The translations under genes and the position numbers were made by a program. Shown one piece after another: positions 35,220-43,743 of a stretch of DNA of 64,000 nt (position 1 is the first letter of the stretch; each line of letters begins with the position of its first letter). The DNA is from Chloroflexota bacterium (GTDB lineage: Bacteria > Chloroflexota > UBA11872 > VXNJ01). The notes below the pieces were generated by a model that saw only the letters and a list, made by a program, of their open reading frames with translations, was not told the DNA's origin and did not search any database. The stretch spans positions 250,841 through 314,840 of the forward strand of contig JAPOWW010000021.1 of NCBI GenBank assembly GCA_026707405.1, in the 5' to 3' direction.

Positions 35220-35495
35220 TCAGGAGTTGGCGGCCATTCGGCCGCGCGACTCGTCGATTGTGCGCAGATGCTCTTCCCAATCAGGCTCACGCTCAGGTCC
35301 TTCCAGCGCGTCGCAGGCGCGGAAAAACTCCTCCACGTCGGCTGGCGATTCGAATGGATTGGAGCGCTGCCGGTCCTCGAGACGCTCATGAGCCGCAGCC
35401 CTGAGCCATGCACTGAACGTCAGCCCCTCCTTGCGCGCCTGATGAACGAACCGGTCGCGATCTTCATCGGGGATTATCAACTGGACTCTGGCCAT
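35220..35495 (-). CDS. Antitoxin-like protein (ribbon-helix-helix / toxin-neutralising)
   Basis: 91 residues. Strand-helix-helix start ARVQLIIPDEDRDRFVHQARKEGLTFSAWLRAAAHERLED, then an acidic, proline-containing tail (NPFESPADVEEFFRACDALEGPEREPDWEEHL) of the sort that binds a toxin. No intact toxin follows; only a probable PIN remnant lies downstream. It may now be an orphan antitoxin that protects against related toxins or simply decays. Last gene on the minus strand of the accessory island. Confidence 0.65.
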   Translation of the reverse strand: MARVQLIIPDEDRDRFVHQARKEGLTFSAWLRAAAHERLEDRQRSNPFESPADVEEFFRACDALEGPEREPDWEEHLRTIDESRGRMAANS

Positions 35496-35634
35496 GGCCT
35501 CGGCCGTTTAAGCTTTAAGGACATGTGCATCTGTGGTGCGCAATGAACGTGACACCGCATAACGTACCCGCTCCACGCCGGAGAACTTGTGGGTGGGACG
35601 GGATTGGATCTGGTCATCGGCCACCTGAGTGGAG

Positions 35635-36675
35635 CTAGATCGAGTTGTCGCTGACAGCCAACTCCACTTCTTCAAGGAACCGTGAGGTGTCAAGGAAGTA
35701 ATTTGGGTAGGCGTGTCTGAGAGACTCCAGCGACTCGACTGATACGAGAACGGTGTCGCCAGAATGAGTGCCGCGGAGTTTTTGCTCCGCCTCCAAATAC
35801 TCGTTAGAGGCCACATTTAGCTCGTTAGATCGAAATCCCTTTACGATCGTTTGCTCATTTTCCGAATCGACATGAAGAAGGAAGTAGCGAACATCCTTGA
35901 GCATGGGATACATTTGAGCTACAACTCGATATGTCCTGAGCCGATTGATCACGTCTAACTCCGACGTGTAGTACTTCAATTCCGCTATCAGATCTGTGCG
36001 GTTGTCTGGGGTGCTTGGGGTGCCTGGCCTGTTCTCCTGAAGGGCAAGAACCGTACTCATCAATTGGAAGAATCTTAGCCACTTCCTTTCGCCTTGGCTT
36101 GATTTCAATGCTTGCTGGGTAAAGGTCCCGACGGTTTCAACGGCCGTTGCCCACGCGTGTTGCAGTCTAGAGCGGATTTGGATCTCAATCCTGAGTCCGG
36201 TGTATATATCGTTCTTGTCACTGTAGTAGCGGTATACGAGATGATGGCTTCTGTAGCCGCACGGTTTTGGATTTGCTATGTAGTCATTTTCTCTGATCAA
36301 TTCGTGTTTGATCCTGCTGCGGTGATACACGTCGACCAATTCATCGACATGACGTAGGTTTCCAACAACAGATCTGCATCCACCTATGTCTTGCATCTGT
36401 GTGAGTTTGAGTGAAGGTATACGGCAAAGTTTGGATTCGATTGATGACAGGCGCTTGATACGCTGGGAGACCAGGCTTCGTTGATCGAATTGTTTCGACT
36501 TTGAACGTAAGTAAGTCTGCATTGTATTAAGGGGAAAAGCGTGAGAAGAGCGCCAGTTATTCACAATCTCCAGCGCGTGCTGAAGAGACTGTATAGAGTT
36601 CGTTTGTTCGTCAATTAGGAATCGACCGGAAGCATTTACGTCTCTTCTCGAGAATTCAGGCGTCGTCCATGCCAT
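35635..36675 (-). CDS. RelA/SpoT synthetase-domain protein
   Basis: 346 residues. Residues about 70-205 carry the (p)ppGpp-synthetase fold: RIKRLSSIESKL, MQDIGGCR with the metal-binding D96, DYIANPKPCGYRSHHLVY with Y141 for guanine stacking and H144/H145, IEIQIRSRLQHAWA with the catalytic-base position E164, and E180. No HD hydrolase domain, TGS or ACT domain is present. The C-terminal 140 residues (ELKYYTSELDVINRLRTYRVV onward) are unrelated to RelA and could be the sensing or neutralising part, as in fused toxSAS/CapRel proteins. AT-rich. Downstream of the TIR-like gene in the island. Confidence 0.85.
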   Translation of the reverse strand: MAWTTPEFSRRDVNASGRFLIDEQTNSIQSLQHALEIVNNWRSSHAFPLNTMQTYLRSKSKQFDQRSLVSQRIKRLSSIESKLCRIPSLKLTQMQDIGGCRSVVGNLRHVDELVDVYHRSRIKHELIRENDYIANPKPCGYRSHHLVYRYYSDKNDIYTGLRIEIQIRSRLQHAWATAVETVGTFTQQALKSSQGERKWLRFFQLMSTVLALQENRPGTPSTPDNRTDLIAELKYYTSELDVINRLRTYRVVAQMYPMLKDVRYFLLHVDSENEQTIVKGFRSNELNVASNEYLEAEQKLRGTHSGDTVLVSVESLESLRHAYPNYFLDTSRFLEEVELAVSDNSI

Positions 36676-36860
36676 CTTCTATCCTTAGTTCTCCACTCGC
36701 GCCCGTCCCGCGCCTCTGCGCTTTGCACGTTCCTGAAGGCAATGCCCTCCTAACAAGCCTGGGGGTACCCACAAACACTTTGGAGTTGTTGTACGGGAGG
36801 AAATTGCGCGAGCAAAAGAGCAGGCTGTTGGGCTACCGAGCAAGTCTTCCGAATGTCTTT

Positions 36861-37475
36861 TTAGTCGGACCAACCACGAGAACAATACCCGCCTCTGTTC
36901 CGCTTGAATTGTGGTCTGCCATTGTTCGGCGGTGTACCGCTTCTTCTTATAAACGCCTCGTGAATCCAACGACGAATCTGCTTTTCGCTGTTGGTTCTAG
37001 ACTCGATGGCCTCCCACAAACTCATTCCGGCCAACGACATAAGTTGTGTCGGCCAATCGTAGATGTATGCGTAAGGCTCAGTCCCGTTGCAGTTATCCGC
37101 GAGTCTCGGCGGTATTAAGCTGGGAGTGTACTTACCGGTTCTGAAATTCGGGTGACTCGGCAGCAATAAGCCCAATAGACCGCATCGGGAATTCTGCGTG
37201 GTTTTCCTTAGGCTTGAGCCGATCTCCCAGTCCACATGCTTTCTTTGCCAAGCGCAGGGCCCGATGAGTACAACCGTCACGGTAGCGTCGCGAATGAAGT
37301 TGTCGCGAATTCTCCGCCGTATCGTCTCGGTGGAGAGAAAATCGTCGTCGATGTCTCCATCTCTGACCGACTTGTCCACGATATAGTCTTCCATCAATTC
37401 GACGAACAGGTCTTTGTACGCTTGGTCTTTGTGATGAAAGCTTATAAATACCTTATGTCTCGGAGGATCAGTCAT
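36861..37475 (-). CDS. TIR-like protein, ThsB/DUF1863 (MTH538) type
   Basis: 204 residues. HKVFISFHHKDQAYKDLFVE (first strand and helix), DIDDDFLSTETIRRRIRDNFIRDATVTVVLIG, then CAWQRKHVDWEIGSSLR with Glu84 at the place of the TIR catalytic glutamate, and LGLLLPSHPNF. In Thoeris systems ThsB proteins of this type make a cyclic ADP-ribose signal after phage infection. No ThsA-like SIR2/SLOG gene is next to it; instead it is flanked by a 157-residue partner 11 bases upstream and a RelA/SpoT-fold gene 185 bases downstream. Tail HEAFIRRSG...NGRPQFKRNRGG is conserved-looking. Confidence 0.85.
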   Translation of the reverse strand: MTDPPRHKVFISFHHKDQAYKDLFVELMEDYIVDKSVRDGDIDDDFLSTETIRRRIRDNFIRDATVTVVLIGPCAWQRKHVDWEIGSSLRKTTQNSRCGLLGLLLPSHPNFRTGKYTPSLIPPRLADNCNGTEPYAYIYDWPTQLMSLAGMSLWEAIESRTNSEKQIRRWIHEAFIRRSGTPPNNGRPQFKRNRGGYCSRGWSD

Positions 37476-37486
37476 TTCCGGTACCT

Positions 37487-37960
37487 TTACACCATTTCCA
37501 AATCAGTCAAGTCCTCAACTTCGGCAATGTTCGCCAACATGCGATTGTAGTTTCGTAGCTCGGTTTGCAAGTCCTCAAGTTCTTGTCGAAATCTGTTACG
37601 TTTCTCATCGCATTCGAAGGCTCCGGTCAGATTCTCCCTGTGCCACTTCGCAGTGAAGGGACGAACCAGTTGATTCAAAACAGGTATAGCTATCTTGCTG
37701 AATTGTATGGTTTGCCTTCCCCGACGGCGGAGGATCTCACGAGTGGTAGGAAAGAGTGAATAGACGCTGTCGAGCGCCGTCTTTTGGTCGCCCGCCTCCG
37801 AAGGCAAGGGTTGGGTGACGATTCTGGTCAGCATCTCAATATATAGTTCCCATGCAGCATCTTTGTCGTTTTCGATGAAGTTGATCTCCGCGTTAGCCCA
37901 ATGAGGGCCGAGTCGGATGCTTTCCAAATGGAACGTGTTGAACCACGCTTTCAAGTTCAT
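37487..37960 (-). CDS. TIR-associated small protein of unknown function
   Basis: 157 residues, 11 bases before the TIR-like gene, so surely co-transcribed. Central part DKDAAWELYIEMLTRIVTQPLPSEAGDQKTALDSVYSLFPTTREILRRRG is all-helical and looks well conserved; I have a memory of this block next to DUF1863 TIR genes in other bacteria, without a named function. The C-terminal half (KRNRFRQELEDLQTELRNYNRMLANIAEVEDL) is a likely coiled coil. No enzyme motif is visible; a sensor, adaptor or regulator of the TIR protein is a reasonable guess. Confidence 0.75.
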   Translation of the reverse strand: MNLKAWFNTFHLESIRLGPHWANAEINFIENDKDAAWELYIEMLTRIVTQPLPSEAGDQKTALDSVYSLFPTTREILRRRGRQTIQFSKIAIPVLNQLVRPFTAKWHRENLTGAFECDEKRNRFRQELEDLQTELRNYNRMLANIAEVEDLTDLEMV

Positions 37961-38222
37961 TCTTGGTAAACTCCTGAATCTCCATTGGTAGCCACGCGGT
38001 CTCCCTATTTAGCGCCAAGATAACAATCCCTAATTCGTCCAGCCGGGGAAGAAGCGGTAGCAGTTTCAAAGCTGGTCTCGCAGCGGATCCCAACGCTTTA
38101 GCGTGGCCTCACGGCGACACGGTTCTCTGGTTGATTGTTGCGAGCCATTGGTTGTGGGAAAAGCCTGTCCCGAGGATTCGCTGCTATCTCAAGTACTATT
38201 TTCCCAAGTTTATGGGAATCCC

Positions 38223-38282
38223 ATCATCGACAATCTAGACGAAGGCGATCCCGAAGACTTCTACTTCAAACGCCTGTGGTAG
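38223..38282 (+). pseudogene. Detached 3' end of a GNAT gene
   Basis: Bases 38238-38279 match 35079-35120 in the intact GNAT gene at 40 of 42 positions; weaker similarity extends about 15 bases upstream. The plus-strand reading NLDEGDPEDFYFKRLW-stop parallels NLDEGDPEVFYFKRLR of the intact protein. Nothing upstream of it resembles the rest of an acetyltransferase. Together the two copies bracket the TIR/RelA island as direct repeats. Confidence 0.85.
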
Positions 38283-38303
38283 GCGCTCAAAGGAATCTCC
38301 GGG

Positions 38304-39191
38304 CTAGAAACCCCGGCGGAAGCCTCCGCCACGCGTCTGGTAGCTGCCCCTGAGTAGCTCTGCGGAAAACTCGTCCGCGACGACGTTCTCCGCCGCGTAT
38401 TCGTACAGCGCGGCCTTGAAGATGCCCTCCAGGCTCGCGACCAACGCCGCAGCCAGACCCACCGTGAGCACGCCGACGGCTATTCCCGCCATCGGCGATA
38501 TCTGGGCTATGACCAGGGCGGGGAGTATCCCGACGATCGCGGCCCCAATGAAGAGCAAGCCGAAGCCGAAGTTCGAGACAACCTGCTCACCCCAGGTGCG
38601 CTTTAGCAGCGAACTCGACCGCTTGATGGCCTCTATCGGCCCCACGCCTTCGACCACTATCGTCGGCACGACGAAGAAGGTCAGGTAGGCCCAGACTCCA
38701 CCGACTATCGAAATGATTATCTGACCAAACATGTTGTCGCCCGCCTGCTCGCGCAGGAGTCGCAGAATCAGGCCGACGGTGCCCGATATCACCGACCACC
38801 CCAGGATCTGGGGCAGGCGGCTGTTGGCGACCGCGAGGCCGTCGCGCACGGTCGGATCGCCGCCGCGAATCCTGATCATGGCGGCGCCCACCAACGCGGT
38901 GTTGAAGTAGATCACGATAAACGAGAGCGCGAAGTAGCTGACGAAAGCGAGCAGAACGTCCCCGCCGGCCAGACCGGCGCCCGCGGCTTCCGTGTCTATC
39001 CGGCCAAATGCGCCGGACGCGCCCCCAATACCCATCACCAGTACGGCCAGCACCGCCAGCGCGATGAACGAAAAGATCGGAAACAGGATCAATTCGCGGT
39101 CTTTCTGAAGAATCTGCCAGCAGATCTTGGTGATATTCCAGGTGCGTCCGAATGTTGCAAACATACCGAGGGTCCTATTCCTGATCGCCAA
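38304..39191 (-). CDS. Multi-pass membrane protein (DUF6159-like)
   Basis: 295 residues; translation may begin at the ATG at 39164 instead (MFATFGRTWNITKICWQIL). Six or more helices, for example LILFPIFSFIALAVLAVLVMG, LLAFVSYFALSFIVIYFNTALV, IIISIVGGVWAYLTFFVVPTIVV and LFIGAAIVGILPALVIAQI. The VEGVGPIEAIKRSSSLLKRTWGEQVVSNFG loop recurs in this family of glycerophosphodiester-transporter-like membrane proteins. Function unknown. First intact core gene on the right side of the accessory island. Confidence 0.75.
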   Translation of the reverse strand: MAIRNRTLGMFATFGRTWNITKICWQILQKDRELILFPIFSFIALAVLAVLVMGIGGASGAFGRIDTEAAGAGLAGGDVLLAFVSYFALSFIVIYFNTALVGAAMIRIRGGDPTVRDGLAVANSRLPQILGWSVISGTVGLILRLLREQAGDNMFGQIIISIVGGVWAYLTFFVVPTIVVEGVGPIEAIKRSSSLLKRTWGEQVVSNFGFGLLFIGAAIVGILPALVIAQISPMAGIAVGVLTVGLAAALVASLEGIFKAALYEYAAENVVADEFSAELLRGSYQTRGGGFRRGF

Positions 39192-39257
39192 CGGCCTGTC
39201 GATTTATTCGATTCTACGCCATTCTCCGGCGCGACCGCCTAATTGTCCCGGCGCTCT

Positions 39258-40226
39258 CTAGGGTATGAGCAGCACCTTGCCGGTGGTCTTGCGGCCTTCC
39301 AGCGCTCGATGGGCTTCGACGGCGTCCGCCAGCGGATAGTCGTGCTCCGTGCGCAAGCTCAGGGAACCGTCCGCCACCCATTGCAGTACGTCCCCGGCTC
39401 GCTGTTCCAGTTCTTCCCGGCTCGCGATGTAGTTGCCGAGCGTCGGCCTGGTCATGAAGAGCGATCCTCCATCGCTGAGCGCCCTTGGGTTGAAGGAAGT
39501 GACAGGACCGCTGGACTGCCCGTACAGCACCAGCATGCCGCGAGCGCGCAGACAGGCCAGGCTTCTCTCGAAAGTGTCCTTGGCGACCGAGTCGTAGACC
39601 ACGTCGACACCCGCGCCGCCGGTCAGCCTTTCGACTTCGTCCTTGAAGTCGGCTTGCGTGTACAGGATGACGTCATCGGCCCCGGCTCCGCTCGAAAGCT
39701 CGGCCTTCGCGTCTGTCGAAACCGTGCTAATAACGTGCGCTCCGAGCCGCTTGGCCATCTGCGTGAGCAGCAGCCCCACGCCTCCCGCGCCGGCGTGGAC
39801 CAGCGCCGTGTGACCGGGTTGAAGCGCGAACGATCCGTGCGACAGGTAGTGGGCCGTCATGCCTTGCAACATCGCCGCCGCCGCGGTCCTGAAGCCCAGT
39901 CCATCGGGAATCGAGATCATCCGGTCGGCCTGGCAGAGGCCGTATTCGGCATAGGCGCCTTGCCCGTTGGCGAAAGCCACCCGGTCTCCTGCCGAGAACC
40001 GGTCGACGCGTTCGCCCACGGCGTCCACCACGCCCGCTCCCTCTAGCCCGAGCGTAAACGGCAGATTGAGCGGATACAGGCCAGTGCGGTGGTAGGTGTC
40101 TATGTAGTTGACGCCCGCCGCTTCGATGCGGACGACCGCCTCGTCGGGACCCGGCGAAGGACGGTCCACGTCCTCGAACATCATCTTGTCCCGCCCACCG
40201 TATTCGTGAACTCGCACAGCCTTCAT
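39258..40226 (-). CDS. Quinone oxidoreductase, zeta-crystallin/QorA type
   Basis: About 322 residues from the ATG at 40226, which lies seven bases after an AGGAG; a GTG six bases earlier is too close to it. Medium-chain dehydrogenase fold without the zinc ligands: GVNYIDTYHRTGLYPLNLPF, GLEGAGVVDAVGE, cofactor site HAGAGGVGLLLTQMAK, and C-terminal ALEGRKTTGKVLLIP. Reduces quinones with NADPH, one electron at a time in characterised members. Divergent from the aldehyde dehydrogenase gene; the 270-base gap should hold both promoters. Confidence 0.92.
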   Translation of the reverse strand: MKAVRVHEYGGRDKMMFEDVDRPSPGPDEAVVRIEAAGVNYIDTYHRTGLYPLNLPFTLGLEGAGVVDAVGERVDRFSAGDRVAFANGQGAYAEYGLCQADRMISIPDGLGFRTAAAAMLQGMTAHYLSHGSFALQPGHTALVHAGAGGVGLLLTQMAKRLGAHVISTVSTDAKAELSSGAGADDVILYTQADFKDEVERLTGGAGVDVVYDSVAKDTFERSLACLRARGMLVLYGQSSGPVTSFNPRALSDGGSLFMTRPTLGNYIASREELEQRAGDVLQWVADGSLSLRTEHDYPLADAVEAHRALEGRKTTGKVLLIP

Positions 40227-40496
40227 ATTCACTCTCCTGTTCGCTTCATGGACTACGTATAGCTACCGACAGATTGCGCGGCGGGCGCTTCCAACTCGAA
40301 GATCAAGCTGCTCGCGGCCACCTTCTTCATTATCTCACTCCGCCGATTCTGCCGCGCGAGCCTAAAGTCATACAAAACCGCTATGCTTGGCCGTCACACA
40401 TTCCAAATCGATACACGAGTCCGGCAGTCGCCTCAGGATGCGCTGCCGGGCGGACCCAATGATTGAGTCGAACGGCTACGCGGGGGGATTCAAGTC

Positions 40497-41912
40497 ATGA
40501 AGATGTATGTAGGCACAGATTGGGTCGATGCCAGCGAGCTTATCGAGGTCATCAATCCTTTCGACGGCTCGGTGGTTGACACGGTCCCGAAGGCGACCGC
40601 TGCCGACGTAGACCGGGCCATCGTTACCGCCATGCGGGGCGCCGAGGTCATGGCCTCGCTCACCGGCTACGAGCGCTCTGAGATACTGCGCCGCGCGGGC
40701 GATCTGATCCTGGAGCGCGTCGACGAGTTGGCGCCGGTGATAACCCGCGAACAGGGCAAGATAATCGGCGAGTCGCGCGTCGAAGCGACCAGGGCCGCCG
40801 AGATCCTCTATCTGTCGGCGGAGGAAGCCAAGCGGCTGAACGGCGAGGTGGTCCCGCTCGATGGCGGCCCCGGAGCGGGTGGAAAACTCGGCTTCACACT
40901 GCGAGTGCCGTGCGGCGTGGTGGCGGCCATCAGCCCGTTCAACTTCCCGCTGCATCTCGTTTGCCACAAGGCCGGTCCCGCTCTCGCCGGAGGCAATGCG
41001 GTGACCATCAAACCTGCCACCGACACGCCTCTCTCGGCCTTGAAGCTCGTCGACATACTGTTGGAGGCCGGGACGCCGCCCGAAGCCGTCCAGTGCTTGA
41101 CCGGCGCCGGTTCCGACATCGGCGACGTGCTCGTATCGGACCCTCGCGTTCGCAAGATCACGTTCACCGGCAGCCGGGACGTGGGCGAGCACATCTGCAA
41201 GACCGCCGGCCTGAAGAAAGTCACCATGGAGCTGGGATCGAACTCGCCGGTGATCATCATGGACGACGCCGACATGGAGAAGGTCTCGTCCGCGCTCGTG
41301 CAGACGACCTTCGCCAACGCCGGCCAGGTGTGCATTTCGACTCAGAGAATCTTCGCCGACGGGAATATCTACTCGGATTTCGTCGACTCCTTCGGAGACA
41401 CGGTCTCAAAGATCAACTACGGCGATCCCTTTGACGAGAGCGTCATGATGGGACCACTGGTGCGGGAGGCCGACGCCGAGCGGGTCGCGAGTTGGATCGA
41501 TGAGGCCGTCACCGACGGCGCAAAGGTGATTACGGGGGGCCAGCGCGACGGCGGATTCGTCGAAGCCACGCTCCTGGCGGACGTCGACCCCGCGATGAAG
41601 GTTTCATGCGACGAGCTCTTCGGCCCCGCCGCGGCCGCCTCGAAAGTGAGCAGCATCGACGAGGCGATCGACATGGCCAACGACTCGCCCTATGGACTAG
41701 CCGCCGCAATCTTTACGCAGGACATCGACCGTGCGATGAAGTTCGCCCAGGGCATGGACGCCGGCAACATCCACATCAACTGGGGCTCGCAATGGCGAAC
41801 CGACCTGATGCCCTACGGCGGCATCAAGGAAAGCGGCATGGGCAAGGAAGGTCCCCACTACGCGGTCAGAGAAATGACCGAAGAAAAGCTGGTCGTCCTG
41901 CACCTGGACTAG
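40497..41912 (+). CDS. NAD(P)-dependent aldehyde dehydrogenase
   Basis: 471 residues, ATG after GGGGGGA. Oxyanion Asn in ISPFNFPLHLVCHK, cofactor Lys in NAVTIKPATDTPL, FTGSRDVG, general-base Glu in KVTMELGSNSPVIIMDDAD and nucleophile Cys in ANAGQVCISTQR. C-terminal MPYGGIKESGMGKEG. The overall pattern is that of the lactaldehyde, succinate-semialdehyde or non-phosphorylating GAPDH group. Which aldehyde is oxidised cannot be read from the sequence. Single gene. Confidence 0.93.
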   Translation: MKMYVGTDWVDASELIEVINPFDGSVVDTVPKATAADVDRAIVTAMRGAEVMASLTGYERSEILRRAGDLILERVDELAPVITREQGKIIGESRVEATRAAEILYLSAEEAKRLNGEVVPLDGGPGAGGKLGFTLRVPCGVVAAISPFNFPLHLVCHKAGPALAGGNAVTIKPATDTPLSALKLVDILLEAGTPPEAVQCLTGAGSDIGDVLVSDPRVRKITFTGSRDVGEHICKTAGLKKVTMELGSNSPVIIMDDADMEKVSSALVQTTFANAGQVCISTQRIFADGNIYSDFVDSFGDTVSKINYGDPFDESVMMGPLVREADAERVASWIDEAVTDGAKVITGGQRDGGFVEATLLADVDPAMKVSCDELFGPAAAASKVSSIDEAIDMANDSPYGLAAAIFTQDIDRAMKFAQGMDAGNIHINWGSQWRTDLMPYGGIKESGMGKEGPHYAVREMTEEKLVVLHLD

Positions 41913-42078
41913 AACCAGGCTAGTAACAGAATTCGGGATGTGGCCTCGCAGCACCGCCAAGGGTTCCGCTTTAGGTAGCAGCTAGTCAGGCAGGAGTCAG
42001 GCCACGCATGGCACGGTTATAGGTCGTTAGCGTCTCGCCGATAAGGCTTTCGGGATCGCTTATCGCTGGACGCGGTGG

Positions 42079-42612
42079 TCATGGAGTGCCGCCCGCTGGT
42101 GTCGTGTGACTGCTCAAGCGGATGATGGGGTAGTCCGAGAAATGACTATTCCACTTGTCTATGTTGAACACTTCGCAGCCCTCCACTATCGGACGAGTCC
42201 ATGAGTTCGACTTCGGTCCATCTAAGGGCAACTGGCGCTTCAATGCATCGGTTCTTCTAAGCAAAGCGGCCGAGTCCAGGCTATCCAGGGCGATCAGCAC
42301 AAAGTAACGGATAGGCTTGTCGGCTTTCCCCGACGCCCATTCGTACAAAAAAGAATCCCGATATTTGTATACGAAGTCGCGGTCAAGCTGGCCGCTCAGA
42401 AATCTGCTGACGAACTCCTGCCGGCGTTCGTCTGTACTCTCGGGATCTTGGGGGTCTTTGAACTCAACATACAGATAACAGTTCGGAAGCTCAACGACAA
42501 AATCTACCGCTTTCATGCAGTGACCCAGCATGTGACTCGGACCATCAATCTTCTGCGCCGACTTCACGTTATTGAATGTGATTTGAAGATCGCGCTCTAC
42601 AAATGATGTCAT
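42079..42612 (-). CDS. PD-(D/E)XK-like protein paired with an ATPase
   Basis: 177 residues; start overlaps the ATPase stop by four bases (ATGA), so the two are one unit. The segment CMKAVDFVVELPNCYLYVEFKDPQ has an Asp, then after a strand E-F-K, the spacing of a PD-(D/E)XK nuclease core. RRQEFVSRFLSGQLDRDFVYKYRDSFLYEW follows as helices. A nuclease effector driven or gated by the ATPase is the natural reading, but the full motif (second acidic residue, downstream Lys/Gln) is not certain. AT-richer than neighbours, and an accessory gene by context. Confidence 0.6.
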   Translation of the reverse strand: MTSFVERDLQITFNNVKSAQKIDGPSHMLGHCMKAVDFVVELPNCYLYVEFKDPQDPESTDERRQEFVSRFLSGQLDRDFVYKYRDSFLYEWASGKADKPIRYFVLIALDSLDSAALLRRTDALKRQLPLDGPKSNSWTRPIVEGCEVFNIDKWNSHFSDYPIIRLSSHTTPAGGTP

Positions 42613-43622
42613 CGCATGCCTTGGATGCTGCGCTTCACCTCACGGTCATAAAGACTGTCAAATGCGTCGGCTATAGCGTTGGGATGGATGTCGAGATAGT
42701 TGTCGACCGTGTCACACTCGATCTTGCCATCCGTCGACCGATACAGAGAATGGAATGCGACTTCATCGGCAGGTTTCCTTCGAAGATCGAGTTCTTTGAG
42801 GATGACGTAATCGTGGGTAGCAAAGAATATCTGGACTCCAATGCGCTGCAACTCCAACAGAGTCTCCATCACAGTGCCGAACAGTTTGGGATTCAAATTG
42901 GTTTCAGGCTCATCCCAAAACATCACCGAGCCGCCGCTCAGCGTTCCGTTCTGGATTAACAGCCAAAGCAGACCAAGTTTCCGCATCCCCTCGGCGAGCA
43001 GCGTGAACTCAAGATTGCCTTGTCTGTTGCGCAGAAAGAACTCCTCATTCTGAAGGCTGACTTTGCCTTCAACAGCCTTCTGCATGTCAAGCAAACGCTT
43101 GCGAGTCTGATCTACAGGACCGCGTAGCAATGGCTTGTAGGCGCGTTGGAGGATATCTGCGTAGACTGCCTCGAAGTGGATTTCCCGCTGTGAATAGAGT
43201 GACCTGAACCCAGGCGCGTTCGAAAGCATCTCCTTCACCGGTATGTAAACACTCTCGATCGACGAAGCTGCCCACTTTGCTGCGCCTGTGACCTGGGCTG
43301 AACGGGCCAATTTTGTGTGATTCGAAAATGAAGTGCGGAGGCTCTGATCCTTGCGCGATATTTCAACCGCCCCTCTAACACTCTTACCTCGCCGCTTAAC
43401 CAAGCGGCCTAGCCTACGGTTCGACGGTAAAAATACCTCCACAAGCTTCTCGGAGAAGGACGCGCCAGTCTTGGATACGTCGCATGCCGCATAGCAGACT
43501 TTCATCAGGTGAGTCTTACCCGTTCCATTGGCACCTATGAAAACATTGATACCGGGGGATAACTCCAAGTCCAGACTGTCGAAGGCGGTGAAACGTTCCA
43601 GCTTTACTCTGGTAAGGGCCAT
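42609..43622 (-). CDS. AAA/SMC-like ATPase (OLD-type, no Toprim)
   Basis: 337 residues. N-terminal VKLERFTAFDSLDLELSPGINVFIGANGTGKTHLMK (Walker A GANGTGKT), C-terminal signature region LAEGMRKLGLLWLLIQNGTL, Walker B VMFWDEPETNLNP, D-loop, and FFATHDYVILKEL as the H-loop. This is the ABC-type head domain of OLD/RecF-like ATPases seen in many phage-defence pairs. No Toprim domain follows; the nuclease candidate is the separate overlapping gene. Basic segment RRLGRLVKRRGKSVRGAVEIS could contact nucleic acid. Probably a two-gene defence module. Confidence 0.85.
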   Translation of the reverse strand: MALTRVKLERFTAFDSLDLELSPGINVFIGANGTGKTHLMKVCYAACDVSKTGASFSEKLVEVFLPSNRRLGRLVKRRGKSVRGAVEISRKDQSLRTSFSNHTKLARSAQVTGAAKWAASSIESVYIPVKEMLSNAPGFRSLYSQREIHFEAVYADILQRAYKPLLRGPVDQTRKRLLDMQKAVEGKVSLQNEEFFLRNRQGNLEFTLLAEGMRKLGLLWLLIQNGTLSGGSVMFWDEPETNLNPKLFGTVMETLLELQRIGVQIFFATHDYVILKELDLRRKPADEVAFHSLYRSTDGKIECDTVDNYLDIHPNAIADAFDSLYDREVKRSIQGMR

Positions 43623-43743
43623 GTATCGTCCGTGAGGGGATGTCTCAATCGGGTATAACAGTCAACGGATCGTCGCCATGATATCAACGGAACTCTATAG
43701 CCAACGGAGTTGCTGCGGTCGGGGGTGCTTTGTCTAGCTTAGA

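Noticed and set aside
36685..36969. 94-codon frame between the TIR-like and RelA-fold genes
   Set aside because: Mostly overlaps the TIR gene's 3' end in another phase and lacks a ribosome site; treated as noncoding.
37893..38093. 66-codon minus-strand frame upstream of the TIR-associated gene
   Set aside because: Overlaps the start of the 157-residue gene in another phase, with no ribosome site or recognised motif; it could be a relic but is unsupported.
35140..38240. A classical integrative element with integrase or transposase
   Set aside because: The bracketing repeats fit an insertion, but no recombinase, transposase or terminal inverted repeat is visible, so no mobile element is called.
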